From the NCBI GenBank assembly GCA_016195095.1, contig JACQAE010000223.1, positions 1 through 35,926 on the forward strand: a stretch of DNA of 35,926 nucleotides, read 5' to 3'. This DNA comes from Pseudomonadota bacterium (GTDB lineage: Bacteria; Pseudomonadota; Alphaproteobacteria; Rhizobiales; Xanthobacteraceae). The translations under genes were made by a program, and so were the position numbers. Shown one piece after another: positions 15,449 to 23,980 of the stretch (positions within the stretch are counted from its first letter, which is position 1; the number at the start of each line of letters is the position of its first letter). The notes beneath the pieces are model-generated. The model was not told the DNA's origin. It saw only the letters and a program-made list of their open reading frames with translations, and did not search any database.

Positions 15449-16366
15449 ATGCTTCTGCTGATCGAACAGTGCCTCAACGGGTTGCAATTCGGCCTGCTGC
15501 TCTTTCTCCTTGCCGCCGGGCTGACGCTCGTTTTCGGAATCATGGACCTGGTCAACCTGGCGCATGGTTCCTTCTACATGCTGGGCGCGTTCCTGGCGGC
15601 AACCTTCGCCGCTTGGACCGGCAGCTTTTTCCTCGGCGTGGTGCTCGGACTTTTGGCGACGCTGGCCGTCGGCATGGTCGTCGACCTCGTGGCGCTGCGC
15701 CGGCTTTACGGCCGAAACCACCTCGATCACGTGCTCGGCACGTTCGGCCTCATCCTGTTCTTCAACGAGCTGGTGCGGTTGATCTGGGGCCCGGCCGGGT
15801 TGAACCTCACATTGCCGGCCTGGCTCAATACCTCGGTCGAGCTTCTTGGCGGTATCCGCTACCCGACCTACCGGCTCGGCATCATCGTCGTGGCGCTGGC
15901 GGTGGCGCTGTTTCTCTACGTGCTTGTCATGCGCACGCGCATCGGCATGCTCATTCGCGCCGGCGCCTCGAACCGCGAGATGGTGGGCGCGCTCGGCATC
16001 AATATCAAGCTGCTCTACACGCTGGTCTTCGGACTGGGCGCGGCGCTCGCCGGACTTGCCGGCGTCATGCAAACGCCGATCCTCACCGCGCAGATCGGCA
16101 TGGGCGAGAACATCCTCATTCTGGCTTTCGTGGTCATCATCATCGGCGGCATCGGCTCCGTGCGCGGCGCCTTCATTGCCTCGATCTTTGTCGGCCTCGT
16201 CGACACGATTGGCCGCGCTTTTCTTCCCGATTTGTTCAAGCTGGTGCTCAGTTCCGCCGCCGCGTCGACGGCGGGTCCGGCGCTGTCGTCCATGCTCATC
16301 TATTTTCTCATGGCGGTCGTGCTCGTGCTGCGGCCCGAGGGATTGTTTCCGGTGGCGGGCAAATGA
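15449..16366 (+). CDS. ABC transporter permease, LivH family
   Basis: This is a 305-residue inner-membrane protein with about eight hydrophobic segments. It opens with LLLIEQCLNGLQFGLLLFLLAAGLTLVFGIMDLVNLAHGSFYMLGAFLAA; the G-L-x-x-V/I-F-G-x-x-x-x-x-N-x-A-H-G block is the LivH signature. The E-A-A-like cytoplasmic loop is around GMLIRAGASNREMVGALGIN. The ATG at 15449 starts directly at the first helix, although its ribosome binding site is weak (GTGGGTG). The frame is open upstream to 15386 without a better start. The stop overlaps the LivM start (ATGA, 16363-16366), so the two permease halves are translationally coupled. It works with the receptor upstream and the two ATPases downstream. Confidence 0.93.
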   Translation: MLLLIEQCLNGLQFGLLLFLLAAGLTLVFGIMDLVNLAHGSFYMLGAFLAATFAAWTGSFFLGVVLGLLATLAVGMVVDLVALRRLYGRNHLDHVLGTFGLILFFNELVRLIWGPAGLNLTLPAWLNTSVELLGGIRYPTYRLGIIVVALAVALFLYVLVMRTRIGMLIRAGASNREMVGALGINIKLLYTLVFGLGAALAGLAGVMQTPILTAQIGMGENILILAFVVIIIGGIGSVRGAFIASIFVGLVDTIGRAFLPDLFKLVLSSAAASTAGPALSSMLIYFLMAVVLVLRPEGLFPVAGK

Positions 16367-17310
16367 ACGCGGTGCTTACCGTCCGCGGTCTGGTGATCAT
16401 CGCGCTCGTGGTCGCGCTCGCGCTCGTGCCGCTCTATGTCGTCCTCGCCGGCAACTATTTCCCGCTCACGCTGTTCACCCGCATCGTCATCCTGGCGATG
16501 GCCGCGACGAGCCTCAACTTCATCCTCGGCTATGGCGGGATGGTGAGCTTCGGGCACGCGGCCTATCTCGGCATCGGCGGCTATGCCGTCGGCATCGTGG
16601 CGTTCGAAGGCGTCTATTCCGGATATTTGCAATGGCCGCTTGCCCTCGCCGCCTCGGCATTATCGGCGCTGGTGATTGGCGCGCTCTGCCTGCGCACGCG
16701 CGGCGTGTATTTCATCATGGTCACGCTCGCCTTCGCGCAAATGGTCTACTACATCGCGGTCGGCCTCGACCGTTACGGCGCCGACGACGGCATGACAATT
16801 TACCGGCGCAGCGAGTTTGGCGGGATCGTCGACCTGTCCAACAAGATCGTGTTCTACTATGTCTGTCTCGCGCTGCTGCTGGGATCGATCTACCTGACGT
16901 GGCGGCTGGTCAATTCGCGCTTCGGCATGGTGGTGTGCGGCGCGCGCTCGAACGACCGCCGCATGCGCGCCATTGGATTTCCAACCACCCGCTACCGGCT
17001 TACCGCCTTCGTCATCGCCGGCAGCATGTGCGGGCTCGCCGGCGCGCTGCTTGCCAATCACACCGAATTCATGAGTCCGGCGGTGATGCACTGGACGCGG
17101 TCCGGCGATCTCATCGTCATGGTCGTGCTTGGCGGCATGGGCTCGCTGTTCGGACCGCTCATTGGCGCGGTGACGCTGCTGGTCCTCGAGGAGGTTCTTT
17201 CGGACGTGACCGAGTATTGGCAGATCATCGTCGGACCGCTGTTCCTGCTGGTCGTGCTGTTCGCGCGCGGCGGCATTGATGGACTTCTGGCCGGAGCGAA
17301 CCGTGACTGA
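16363..17310 (+). CDS. ABC transporter permease, LivM family
   Basis: This is a 315-residue membrane protein with about nine or ten hydrophobic segments. Its early block LNFILGYGGMVSFGHAAYLGIGGY is the LivM hallmark (G-x-x-S-x-G-H-A-x-x-x-G-x-G-A/G-Y). The coupling loop reads NSRFGMVVCGARSNDRRMRAIGFPTTRYRLTAFVIAG, the segment that contacts the ATPases. The ATG at 16363 overlaps the stop of the LivH gene. At its own end it overlaps the start of the LivG gene by eight bases (GTG at 17303). The tight overlaps show one transcription unit. Confidence 0.94.
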   Translation: MNAVLTVRGLVIIALVVALALVPLYVVLAGNYFPLTLFTRIVILAMAATSLNFILGYGGMVSFGHAAYLGIGGYAVGIVAFEGVYSGYLQWPLALAASALSALVIGALCLRTRGVYFIMVTLAFAQMVYYIAVGLDRYGADDGMTIYRRSEFGGIVDLSNKIVFYYVCLALLLGSIYLTWRLVNSRFGMVVCGARSNDRRMRAIGFPTTRYRLTAFVIAGSMCGLAGALLANHTEFMSPAVMHWTRSGDLIVMVVLGGMGSLFGPLIGAVTLLVLEEVLSDVTEYWQIIVGPLFLLVVLFARGGIDGLLAGANRD

Positions 17311-18073
17311 ACCGCTATTGCATATCGACCGCCTCACCAAGCGCTTCGGCGGCGTCGTCGCTTCCGACGAGATTTCGCTGTCGGTGCCGCATGGCGAGCT
17401 GCATGCCATCATCGGGCCGAACGGCGCCGGCAAGACGACGCTGATCGGCCAGCTTGTCGGCGAGATCACCCCCAATTCGGGGGCCATCCGTTTCAACGGG
17501 CGCAACATCACCGCGACGCCGACCTACCGGCGCAGCGCGCTCGGCCTGGCGCGCTCGTTCCAGATCACGTCGCTGTTTCTCGATTTCAGCGTGCTCGACA
17601 ATGTCGCGCTCGCCGTGCAGGCGCATGCCGGGCATTCGTTCCGCTTCTGGCGGCCGGCGCGCGCGGAAAAGGCGCTGCGCGATCCGGCGCGCGCCGCGCT
17701 GGCGCGCGTGGGGCTTGCCGAGCGCGCCGACGTCGTCGTCTCGCGGCTGAGCCATGGCGAGCACCGGCAGCTCGAAATCGCCATGGCGCTGGCGACGCGG
17801 CCGCGCATGCTGTTGCTCGACGAACCGATGGCTGGCATGGGGCCGGAGGAATCCGCGCGCATGGTGGAAACGCTGCGCGAGCTCAAGCGCGAGCTGACCA
17901 TCCTGCTCATCGAACACGACATGGAAGCAGTTTTCGCGCTGGCCGACCGGATCACCGTCCTCGTCTATGGCAGCGTCATCGCCTCTGGCAGCCCGCAGGA
18001 AATCCGCGCCAATGCCGAGGTGCGGCGCGCCTATCTTGGCGAGGACAGCGCGCCGGTGATCGGCCATGGCTAG
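17303..18073 (+). CDS. ABC transporter ATP-binding protein, LivG family
   Basis: This is a 256-residue cytoplasmic ATPase. The Walker A motif is GPNGAGKTT, the Q-loop region is RSFQITSLFLDFSVLDNV, the signature is LSHGEHRQLEIA (a usual LivG variant of LSGGQ), Walker B is MLLLDEPMAGM, and the H-loop is LLIEHDMEAVF. The GTG at 17303 is preferred because GGAG lies about seven bases before it and the protein then begins TEPLLHIDRLTKRFGG. Two ATG codons at 17276 and 17279 are in frame and would add nine or eight residues. It overlaps the LivM gene and the LivF gene (8 bases each). It pairs with LivF to power uptake. Confidence 0.92.
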   Translation: MTEPLLHIDRLTKRFGGVVASDEISLSVPHGELHAIIGPNGAGKTTLIGQLVGEITPNSGAIRFNGRNITATPTYRRSALGLARSFQITSLFLDFSVLDNVALAVQAHAGHSFRFWRPARAEKALRDPARAALARVGLAERADVVVSRLSHGEHRQLEIAMALATRPRMLLLDEPMAGMGPEESARMVETLRELKRELTILLIEHDMEAVFALADRITVLVYGSVIASGSPQEIRANAEVRRAYLGEDSAPVIGHG

Positions 18074-18782
18074 TTCCGACCTGTTGTCGCTTGACGACGT
18101 GGTAACGAGCTACGGTCTGAGCCAAGTGCTATTTGGCATGTCGCTTGCGATCCGCGCCGGCGAAATGGTGACCCTGATGGGCCGTAACGGCATGGGCAAG
18201 ACGACCACCGTGCGCTCAATCATGGGGCTTACCCCGGCGGCGGCGGGAACGATCCGCTTTGACGGCGAGGACATCCGCGCCTGGCCCGCCTATCGCGTGG
18301 CCCAGCGGGGTATCGGGCTCGTTCCGGAAGGTCGCCAGATTTTTCCCAACCTGACGGCGCGCGAGAACTTGGTCGCAACGGCGGCCAATCGCCGCAGCGC
18401 CGCCGAGCCTTGGACGCTTGCCAAGGTTCTCGATCTGTTTCCGCGACTGGCAGAACGCTCGGCGAGCATGGGCAGCCAACTTTCGGGCGGCGAACAGCAG
18501 ATGCTGGCGATTGGACGCGCGCTCATGACCAATCCGCGCCTGCTCATCCTTGATGAGGCGACCGAAGGGCTCGCGCCGCTCGTTCGCACCGAAATCTGGC
18601 AGTGCCTCGCACGGCTGCGCCGCGCCGGGCAGTCGATCCTGGTTATCGATAAGAACGTTGACGCGCTCGTCGCCATTGCCGACCGCCACTATCTGATCGA
18701 ACGCGGCCGCGTCGTGTGGGCAGGATCCTCAAGCGAGCTTGCCGCGCAACCAGACGTGCAGCACCGCTACCTTGGCATCTGA
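18066..18782 (+). CDS. ABC transporter ATP-binding protein, LivF family
   Basis: This is a 238-residue ATPase of standard LivF length. It has Walker A GRNGMGKTT, the LivF block RGIGLVPEGRQIFPNLTARENL, signature LSGGEQQMLAIGRAL and Walker B LLILDEATEGLAP. In place of the switch histidine it reads VIDKNVDAL; LivF proteins usually have E-Q-N here, so the aspartate-lysine form is a mild variant. It is the last gene of the ligase-transporter unit, and its end is followed after 43 bases by the degenerate BoxR site before boxR. Confidence 0.94.
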   Translation: MASSDLLSLDDVVTSYGLSQVLFGMSLAIRAGEMVTLMGRNGMGKTTTVRSIMGLTPAAAGTIRFDGEDIRAWPAYRVAQRGIGLVPEGRQIFPNLTARENLVATAANRRSAAEPWTLAKVLDLFPRLAERSASMGSQLSGGEQQMLAIGRALMTNPRLLILDEATEGLAPLVRTEIWQCLARLRRAGQSILVIDKNVDALVAIADRHYLIERGRVVWAGSSSELAAQPDVQHRYLGI

Positions 18783-18824
18783 ATGCGGGCCAGGCATGCC
18801 GACGCATGGCGCGCGCCGCGAACA

Positions 18825-18842
18825 TGTACTATAGTTCCGGTA
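18825..18842 (+). promoter_or_regulatory. Degenerate BoxR-type site / promoter before boxR
   Basis: The core ACTATAGT (18828-18835) is identical to the centre of the palindrome before the benzoate-CoA ligase gene, but the outer TGCA arms have decayed (TGTA on the left, TTCC on the right). It contains TATAGT (18830-18835) as a -10 candidate, placing a start site near 18842. This is consistent with use of the GTG at 18854 and with weaker autoregulation. Confidence 0.6.
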
Positions 18843-18853
18843 ACGAGGTAGCC

Positions 18854-19816
18854 GTGGCAAAACCCGGACTATGGCGACGCGATGCCCACGCGGCGGCGGG
18901 CGCGGCGGAAGCAGCGCGCTACGTCGGCGAGGTCGGCCGGCTGGTGCGGCTCGGGCGGGCCAAGCGCGGCATCAGCCGGCGTCGGCTGGCGGCGGATTCA
19001 GGCATTTCTGAGCGATATCTGGCGCAGATCGAGGGCGGCACTGGAAATCCCTCAGTCACGGTCCTGCGCGCCATCGCGCTCGCGATCGACGTTCCGGTTT
19101 GCGAACTCTTGCCGCGCGCGCCCGCGCGCCCGGGAACGCCGACGCAGGCACTCGATGTGGTGGCGCGCGCGCCGCTCGCCGAATTGCCGGCGCTGACCGC
19201 CCTCATCGGAACCCGGCTGCAGCGACCCGAAGCCGCCGGACGCGAGCGGCGGATCGCGCTCATCGGCCTGCGCGGCGGTGGCAAATCGACGCTTGGCCGC
19301 TTGCTCGCCGAGCATTTCGGCTTTCCCTTTATCGAGATCAACCGGCTGGTCGAGGAGGAATATGGCGCCGGCCTGCCGTTGCTGATCGAAATGTCCGGCA
19401 TCGCCACGTTCCGGCGCTTCGAGCGCATTTGCCTCGAACGCGCGCTGGCGCAGCATGAGACTGCGGTGATCGCGACCGCGGGCGGGATAGTCGCCAGCCC
19501 AGAGACCTACGACCTTCTTTTGCGCCGCACGCATACGATCTGGGTGCAGGCGCGGCCGGAGGAACATATGCGCCGCGTGCTCGCACAAGGTGACCTGCGC
19601 CCGATGGCGCAAAATCGCGAGGCCATGGCGGACCTTCTCGCCATCCTCGACGCTCGCCACGACGATTATGCCCGCGCCGCCGCGGTGCTCGACACTTCGG
19701 GCGAGGCAATGACACGCAGCTTCAGGAAACTCTTGCGCATCGCCACAGCGATGATCGAACCGGCACCGCCGCCGGCGCGGGCGGCAGCGCGCCGTCGCGA
19801 CACTAAAGGCGGATGA
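18854..19816 (+). CDS. boxR: BoxR/BzdR-type transcriptional regulator (HTH + shikimate kinase-like domain)
   Basis: This is a 320-residue regulator. The N-terminal XRE-type HTH is at about 26-85 (GRLVRLGRAKRGISRRRLAA followed by SGISERYLAQIEGGTGNPSV). The C-terminal domain from about 130 is shikimate kinase-like, with a P-loop GLRGGGKSTLGRLLAEHFG (138-156), F-I-E-I-N and the ATAGGIV block. In BzdR/BoxR proteins this second domain senses benzoyl-CoA and releases the repressor from TGCA palindromes. The GTG at 18854 has GAGG five bases before it. An in-frame ATG at 18824 would begin upstream of the likely transcription start, so GTG is preferred. It sits between the transporter genes and boxCB on the same strand. 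Confidence 0.92.
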   Translation: MAKPGLWRRDAHAAAGAAEAARYVGEVGRLVRLGRAKRGISRRRLAADSGISERYLAQIEGGTGNPSVTVLRAIALAIDVPVCELLPRAPARPGTPTQALDVVARAPLAELPALTALIGTRLQRPEAAGRERRIALIGLRGGGKSTLGRLLAEHFGFPFIEINRLVEEEYGAGLPLLIEMSGIATFRRFERICLERALAQHETAVIATAGGIVASPETYDLLLRRTHTIWVQARPEEHMRRVLAQGDLRPMAQNREAMADLLAILDARHDDYARAAAVLDTSGEAMTRSFRKLLRIATAMIEPAPPPARAAARRRDTKGG

Positions 19817-19838
19817 GCCTCGTGGCGCGGCGGCAGCG

Positions 19839-20651
19839 ATGAGTTTGGCGGCGGGCGAAGGCTTCCTGCGCGTCGCCGGCCGGCGGCTGGAATACCGCAT
19901 GATTGGACCGCCGCCGTCGGCTGCGCCGACCGTGGTCATGCTGCACGAAGGGCTCGGCTGCGTCGGCCTTTGGGGCGACTTTCCGGACCACCTGCAAGCC
20001 GCCACCGGCGCCGGCGTTTTCATATATTCGCGCGCCGGCTACGGCCAATCCGACCCTGTCGCGCTCCCGCGGCCGCTCGACTACATGCGTACCGAGGCCG
20101 TCGACATTCTCCCCAAGCTCCTCGACGCCATCGGCTTTCGCCGCGGCCTCCTGATTGGCCATAGCGATGGCGCCTCGATCGCTACCATCTATGCCGGCAG
20201 CATCCAGGACCACCGCATCCGCGGGCTCGTTCTCATCGCACCGCATTTCTTCGTCGAGGACATCGGTCTCTCGGCGATCGCGCAGGCGCGCGAACTCTAT
20301 GCGCATGGCGATCTACGCCAACGGCTGGCGCGTTGGCACGATAACGTCGACGTGGCGTTCCGCGGCTGGAACGACGCCTGGCTCGACCCGCAATTCCGCA
20401 GCTGGGATATCACCGACGCGCTCGCCTATATCCGCGTACCGATGCTGGCGCTGCAGGGAACCGGCGATCAGTACGGCACCATGCGCCAAATCGAGGTCGC
20501 GCGCGAGGAATGCTATTGTCCGCTCGAGATCGCGCTCGTCGAGGCGCGGCACGCCCCGCACAAGGAGGAGCCGGCGCAGACCCTGACGATCGTGTCGGGC
20601 TTTGTGAACCGATTGCTGGGCGGGCACCGCGAGGCCGAATTCCAGGAATAG
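19839..20651 (+). CDS. Alpha/beta hydrolase of the box cluster
   Basis: This is a 270-residue alpha/beta-hydrolase-fold protein, starting 22 bases after boxR. The oxyanion region is VVMLHEGLGCVGLWGDFP, and the nucleophile elbow is GHSDG with S109. The likely acid is D210 (LQGTGDQYG) and the histidine is H238 (EARHAPHKEEP), giving a full triad. Hydrolases of this kind are common in aerobic benzoyl-CoA clusters. A role in removing CoA from dead-end thioesters, or in opening a lactone, has been considered for such genes, but no substrate can be read from the sequence. No strong ribosome binding site is visible; it is probably co-transcribed with boxR. Confidence 0.85.
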   Translation: MSLAAGEGFLRVAGRRLEYRMIGPPPSAAPTVVMLHEGLGCVGLWGDFPDHLQAATGAGVFIYSRAGYGQSDPVALPRPLDYMRTEAVDILPKLLDAIGFRRGLLIGHSDGASIATIYAGSIQDHRIRGLVLIAPHFFVEDIGLSAIAQARELYAHGDLRQRLARWHDNVDVAFRGWNDAWLDPQFRSWDITDALAYIRVPMLALQGTGDQYGTMRQIEVAREECYCPLEIALVEARHAPHKEEPAQTLTIVSGFVNRLLGGHREAEFQE

Positions 20652-20705
20652 CAGGCGCGCGGCGAAACCACGCACGCAATGCGGTGAAAAGGCGAAGATT
20701 GAGTG

Positions 20706-20740
20706 TTGTCGCGGCCGCTTCATGCATTATAATGCATCGT
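20706..20740 (+). promoter_or_regulatory. Predicted promoter and BoxR operator of boxCB
   Basis: A perfect 16-base palindrome, ATGCATTATAATGCAT, occupies 20722-20737 and contains a consensus -10 box TATAAT (20728-20733). A -35-like TTGTCG (20706-20711) lies 16 bases upstream. A repressor bound here would cover the -10 box. The layout TGCA-N6-TGCA matches the site before the benzoate-CoA ligase gene. The ATG of boxC is at 20768. Confidence 0.82.
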
Positions 20741-20767
20741 CACCAGCCTCGAAGCACGGAACCCCGC

Positions 20768-22459
20768 ATGGCCGAGACCGACCGCAAGCTCGCTAACGGC
20801 GCGGCGCGAATCGATTTTGCGACCGACCCGTCCCGCTACCGCCACTGGACGCTTGCAGTCGACGGCGCCGTGGCGGCGCTGACCATGGATGTCGACGAAA
20901 AGGGCGGCCTGTTCGAGGGCTACGAGCTCAAGCTCAATTCCTACGACCTTGGCGTCGATATCGAGTTGGCCGACGCCGTCGAGCGCCTGCGCTTCGAGCA
21001 TCCGCAGGTGCGCGTCATTGTCCTGCGCTCGGGCAAGCCGCGCGTCTTCTGCGCCGGCGCCAATATCCGCATGCTGGCCAGCGCCAGCCACGCGCACAAG
21101 GTCAATTTCTGCAAGTTCACGAATGAGACGCGCAACGCCATCGAGGACGCCAGCGCCGCTTCGGGTCTGCGCACGATCTGCGTCATTAACGGCACGGCGG
21201 CGGGCGGCGGCTATGAGCTGGCGCTTGCCGCTGACCATATCATCCTGGTCGACGATGGTTCGGCGTCGGTGTCGCTGCCGGAACTGCCCCTGCTCGCGGT
21301 ATTGCCCGGCACTGGCGGGCTCACGCGCGTCACCGACAAGCGCAAGGTCCGGCGCGACCTCGCCGACGTATTCTGCACCACCGAGGAGGGGGTGCGCGGC
21401 AAGCGCGCCGTCGAGTGGCGGCTCGTCGATGACGCGGTGGCGAATTCGCAGTTGGAGACGGCCGTCGCCGACCGCGTTCAACGCTTCGCGCAAACGGCGG
21501 GCGCGGCGGGCGTGGAGAGCGGAATTTCGCTGCCCCCGCTCGAGCGACGCCTCGATGCCGATCGCCGCGAGTACCGCTTCGTGAGCGTGGAATTCGACCG
21601 CGGCGCGCGGCTGGCGGCGATCACGCTGCGCGGACCCGTCGAAGCGGCGCCGGCAAGCGCGCGGGATCTGGTCGAGCGCGGCGCCGCCGCGTGGCCGCTT
21701 GCCATTGCGCGCGAGCTTGATGACGCCATTCTCGATATTCGCCTCAACGAATTCGACATCGCCGCGATCGTGTTCCGCTCACAGGGCGATGCATCCGCGA
21801 TTATCGGCTACGACCACCTCCTCGGCCGTGAGCGCGACCACTGGCTGGCGCGCGAGATCCGCCTCAAGTGGAAGCGCCTGCTTAAGCGCATCGACCTCAC
21901 CTCACGTTCGCTGGTGACCCTGGTAGAGCCCGGCTCATGCTTCGCGGGAACACTGGCGGAGATCGTATTCGCGGCCGACCGCGCCTATATGCTGATCGGT
22001 TCGCTTGACGGCGACAATCGCCCGTCGGCGCAGTTGACGCTCGACAAGGTAAATTTTTCCGGCGATCTCGCCATGAGCAACGGCCTGACACGGCTGGCGA
22101 CGCGGTTTCTCGGCGAGCCGGAGGCGGTCGAGCGCGCGCGCGCGCGAATTGGAGAAGACATCGACGCCGAGCGCGCCGCGGATCTTGGCCTCGTGACATT
22201 CGCCCGCGACGATATTGACTGGGATGACGAGATCCGCGTGTTTCTGGAGGAGCGCGCAAGCTTCTCCGCCGACGCGCTCACCGGCATGGAAGCGAATTTG
22301 CGCTTTGCCGGACCCGAGACCATGGAAACCAAGATATTCGCCCGCCTGACCGCTTGGCAAAACTGGATCTTCCAGCGCCCGAACGCCGTCGGCGCGCAAG
22401 GTGCACTGCCGCTGTATGGCAGCGGGCGCAAGCCGGAATTCGACACCAAACGGGTATAG
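20768..22459 (+). CDS. boxC: Benzoyl-CoA-dihydrodiol lyase (2,3-epoxybenzoyl-CoA dihydrolase) BoxC
   Basis: This is a 563-residue double-crotonase protein, the usual BoxC size (about 550). It opens the ring of 2,3-epoxybenzoyl-CoA, yielding 3,4-dehydroadipyl-CoA semialdehyde and formate. The first crotonase half shows KPRVFCAGANIRMLA (oxyanion region) and INGTAAGGGYELALAADHI. The second half begins near residue 265 (REYRFVSVEFDRGARLAAITLRGP). The blocks GYDHLLGRERDHWLAREIRL and WQNWIFQRPNAVG at the C-terminus are typical of BoxC. The ATG at 20768 has only a weak GGAA ribosome site. boxB follows 32 bases later. Confidence 0.96.
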   Translation: MAETDRKLANGAARIDFATDPSRYRHWTLAVDGAVAALTMDVDEKGGLFEGYELKLNSYDLGVDIELADAVERLRFEHPQVRVIVLRSGKPRVFCAGANIRMLASASHAHKVNFCKFTNETRNAIEDASAASGLRTICVINGTAAGGGYELALAADHIILVDDGSASVSLPELPLLAVLPGTGGLTRVTDKRKVRRDLADVFCTTEEGVRGKRAVEWRLVDDAVANSQLETAVADRVQRFAQTAGAAGVESGISLPPLERRLDADRREYRFVSVEFDRGARLAAITLRGPVEAAPASARDLVERGAAAWPLAIARELDDAILDIRLNEFDIAAIVFRSQGDASAIIGYDHLLGRERDHWLAREIRLKWKRLLKRIDLTSRSLVTLVEPGSCFAGTLAEIVFAADRAYMLIGSLDGDNRPSAQLTLDKVNFSGDLAMSNGLTRLATRFLGEPEAVERARARIGEDIDAERAADLGLVTFARDDIDWDDEIRVFLEERASFSADALTGMEANLRFAGPETMETKIFARLTAWQNWIFQRPNAVGAQGALPLYGSGRKPEFDTKRV

Positions 22460-22491
22460 CCGAAGAACAGGGAACAGCCCCGGAGCAGGCC

Positions 22492-23937
22492 ATGAGCATC
22501 ATCAATGTCGATTATTCGACCCGCATTCCCAACAATGTCGGGCTCTCTGACGACCGCCGCGTCCTGCGCGCGCTCGAGGGCTGGCATCCCGGGTACCTCG
22601 ACTGGTGGCGGAACATGGGACCGACGGGATTCCAGGAATCGCTCGTTTATCTGCGCACCGCCTATTCCGTCGATCCGCGCGGCTGGGCCAAGTTCGACTA
22701 CGTGCGCATGCCGGAATACCGCTGGGGTATCCTGCTCGCGCCCGCCGAGGAGGATCGCAAAGTGCCATTCGGCGAGCATTTTGGCGAGCCGGCTTGGCAG
22801 GACGTGCCGGGCGAGTACCGCGCCATGTTGCGCCGTCTCGTCGTCATCCAGGGCGACACCGAGCCCGCCTCCGTCGAGCAGCAGCGTCACCTCGGCCAGA
22901 CCGCGCCATCGCTCTACGACATGCGCAACCTGTTCCAGGTCAATGTCGAGGAGGGGCGCCACCTGTGGGCCATGGTTTACATCCTGCATAAATATTTCGG
23001 GCGCGACGGGCGCGACGAGGCGGAGGAACTGCTGCAACGCCGCTCCGGCAGCGCTGACAAGCCGCGCATGCTCGGCGCCTTCAACGAGGCAACCCCGGAC
23101 TGGCTCTCATTCTTCATGTTCACTTATTTCACCGACCGCGACGGCAAGATGCAGTTGCACAGCCTGGCGCAATCGGGCTTCGACCCGCTCGCGCGCACTT
23201 GTCGGTTCATGCTCACCGAGGAAGCGCACCACATGTTCGTGGGCGAAACCGGCATCAGCCGCGTGGTGCAGCGCACCTGCGAGGCGATGACGGCGGCCGG
23301 CGTCGATGATGCAAACGACGTCGCCGCCGTGCGCGCGCTCGGCGTGATCGACCTGCCGACCATTCAGAAGAAACTCAACCTGCACTACTCGCTTTCGCTC
23401 GACCTATTTGGCTCGGAAGTATCGACCAATGCCGCCAATGCCTTCAACGCTGGCGTCAAGGGGCGCTATCGCGAAACGCAGATCGAGGACGACCACCAGC
23501 TCAGGTCGGCGACCTATCCGGTGCTCAAGCTGGCGGGGGGCGAGATCACGAGCGTCGAGGAACCGGCTTTAACCGCGCTCAACATGCGGCTGCGCGACGA
23601 CTACACCAATGACTGCGTCAAGGGCATCCTGCGCTGGAACAAGGTCATCGACCAGGCGGGGTTTTCCTTCCGGCTGACGCTACCACACGTCGCATTCCAT
23701 CGCCAAATCGGCGAATTCCGCGACGTCGAAGCCACACCCGAGGGCGTCCTCATCGACCAGGCGACGTGGCGGCGCGAGAAGGACCGTTGGCTACCGACGC
23801 GGCAGGACGGCGAATTCGTCGCCTCGCTGATGCAACCGCAATACGAGGCCGGCCGCTTCGCGCTGTGGATCGCACCGCCCAAGGTGGGCATCGACAACAA
23901 GCCGGGCGATTTCGAATACGTGCAACTCGCCTCGTGA
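22492..23937 (+). CDS. boxB: Benzoyl-CoA 2,3-epoxidase subunit BoxB
   Basis: This is a 481-residue class I diiron protein that forms 2,3-epoxybenzoyl-CoA from benzoyl-CoA and O2 with electrons from BoxA. Candidate iron ligands are E124 (IQGDTEPAS), E154 and H157 (NVEEGRHLW), D215 (YFTDRDGKM), and E244 and H247 (LTEEAHHMFVGETG). Their spacing agrees exactly, with an offset of four, with the ligand set I recall for Azoarcus evansii BoxB. The ATG at 22492 has GGAG upstream at a good distance; the frame is open further back inside boxC. The usual electron donor BoxA is not in this window. Confidence 0.97.
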   Translation: MSIINVDYSTRIPNNVGLSDDRRVLRALEGWHPGYLDWWRNMGPTGFQESLVYLRTAYSVDPRGWAKFDYVRMPEYRWGILLAPAEEDRKVPFGEHFGEPAWQDVPGEYRAMLRRLVVIQGDTEPASVEQQRHLGQTAPSLYDMRNLFQVNVEEGRHLWAMVYILHKYFGRDGRDEAEELLQRRSGSADKPRMLGAFNEATPDWLSFFMFTYFTDRDGKMQLHSLAQSGFDPLARTCRFMLTEEAHHMFVGETGISRVVQRTCEAMTAAGVDDANDVAAVRALGVIDLPTIQKKLNLHYSLSLDLFGSEVSTNAANAFNAGVKGRYRETQIEDDHQLRSATYPVLKLAGGEITSVEEPALTALNMRLRDDYTNDCVKGILRWNKVIDQAGFSFRLTLPHVAFHRQIGEFRDVEATPEGVLIDQATWRREKDRWLPTRQDGEFVASLMQPQYEAGRFALWIAPPKVGIDNKPGDFEYVQLAS

Positions 23938-23980
23938 CGCGACGCGGCGGGCGCGACCGGCGGCCGCTGGCCGCATGGGC

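Noticed and set aside
15349-16362. Upstream extension of the LivM reading frame across the LivH gene (total 653 residues)
   Set aside because: The extension is an alternate-frame reading of the LivH gene, Arg/Ala/Pro-rich; LivM starts at 16363 with the usual overlap.
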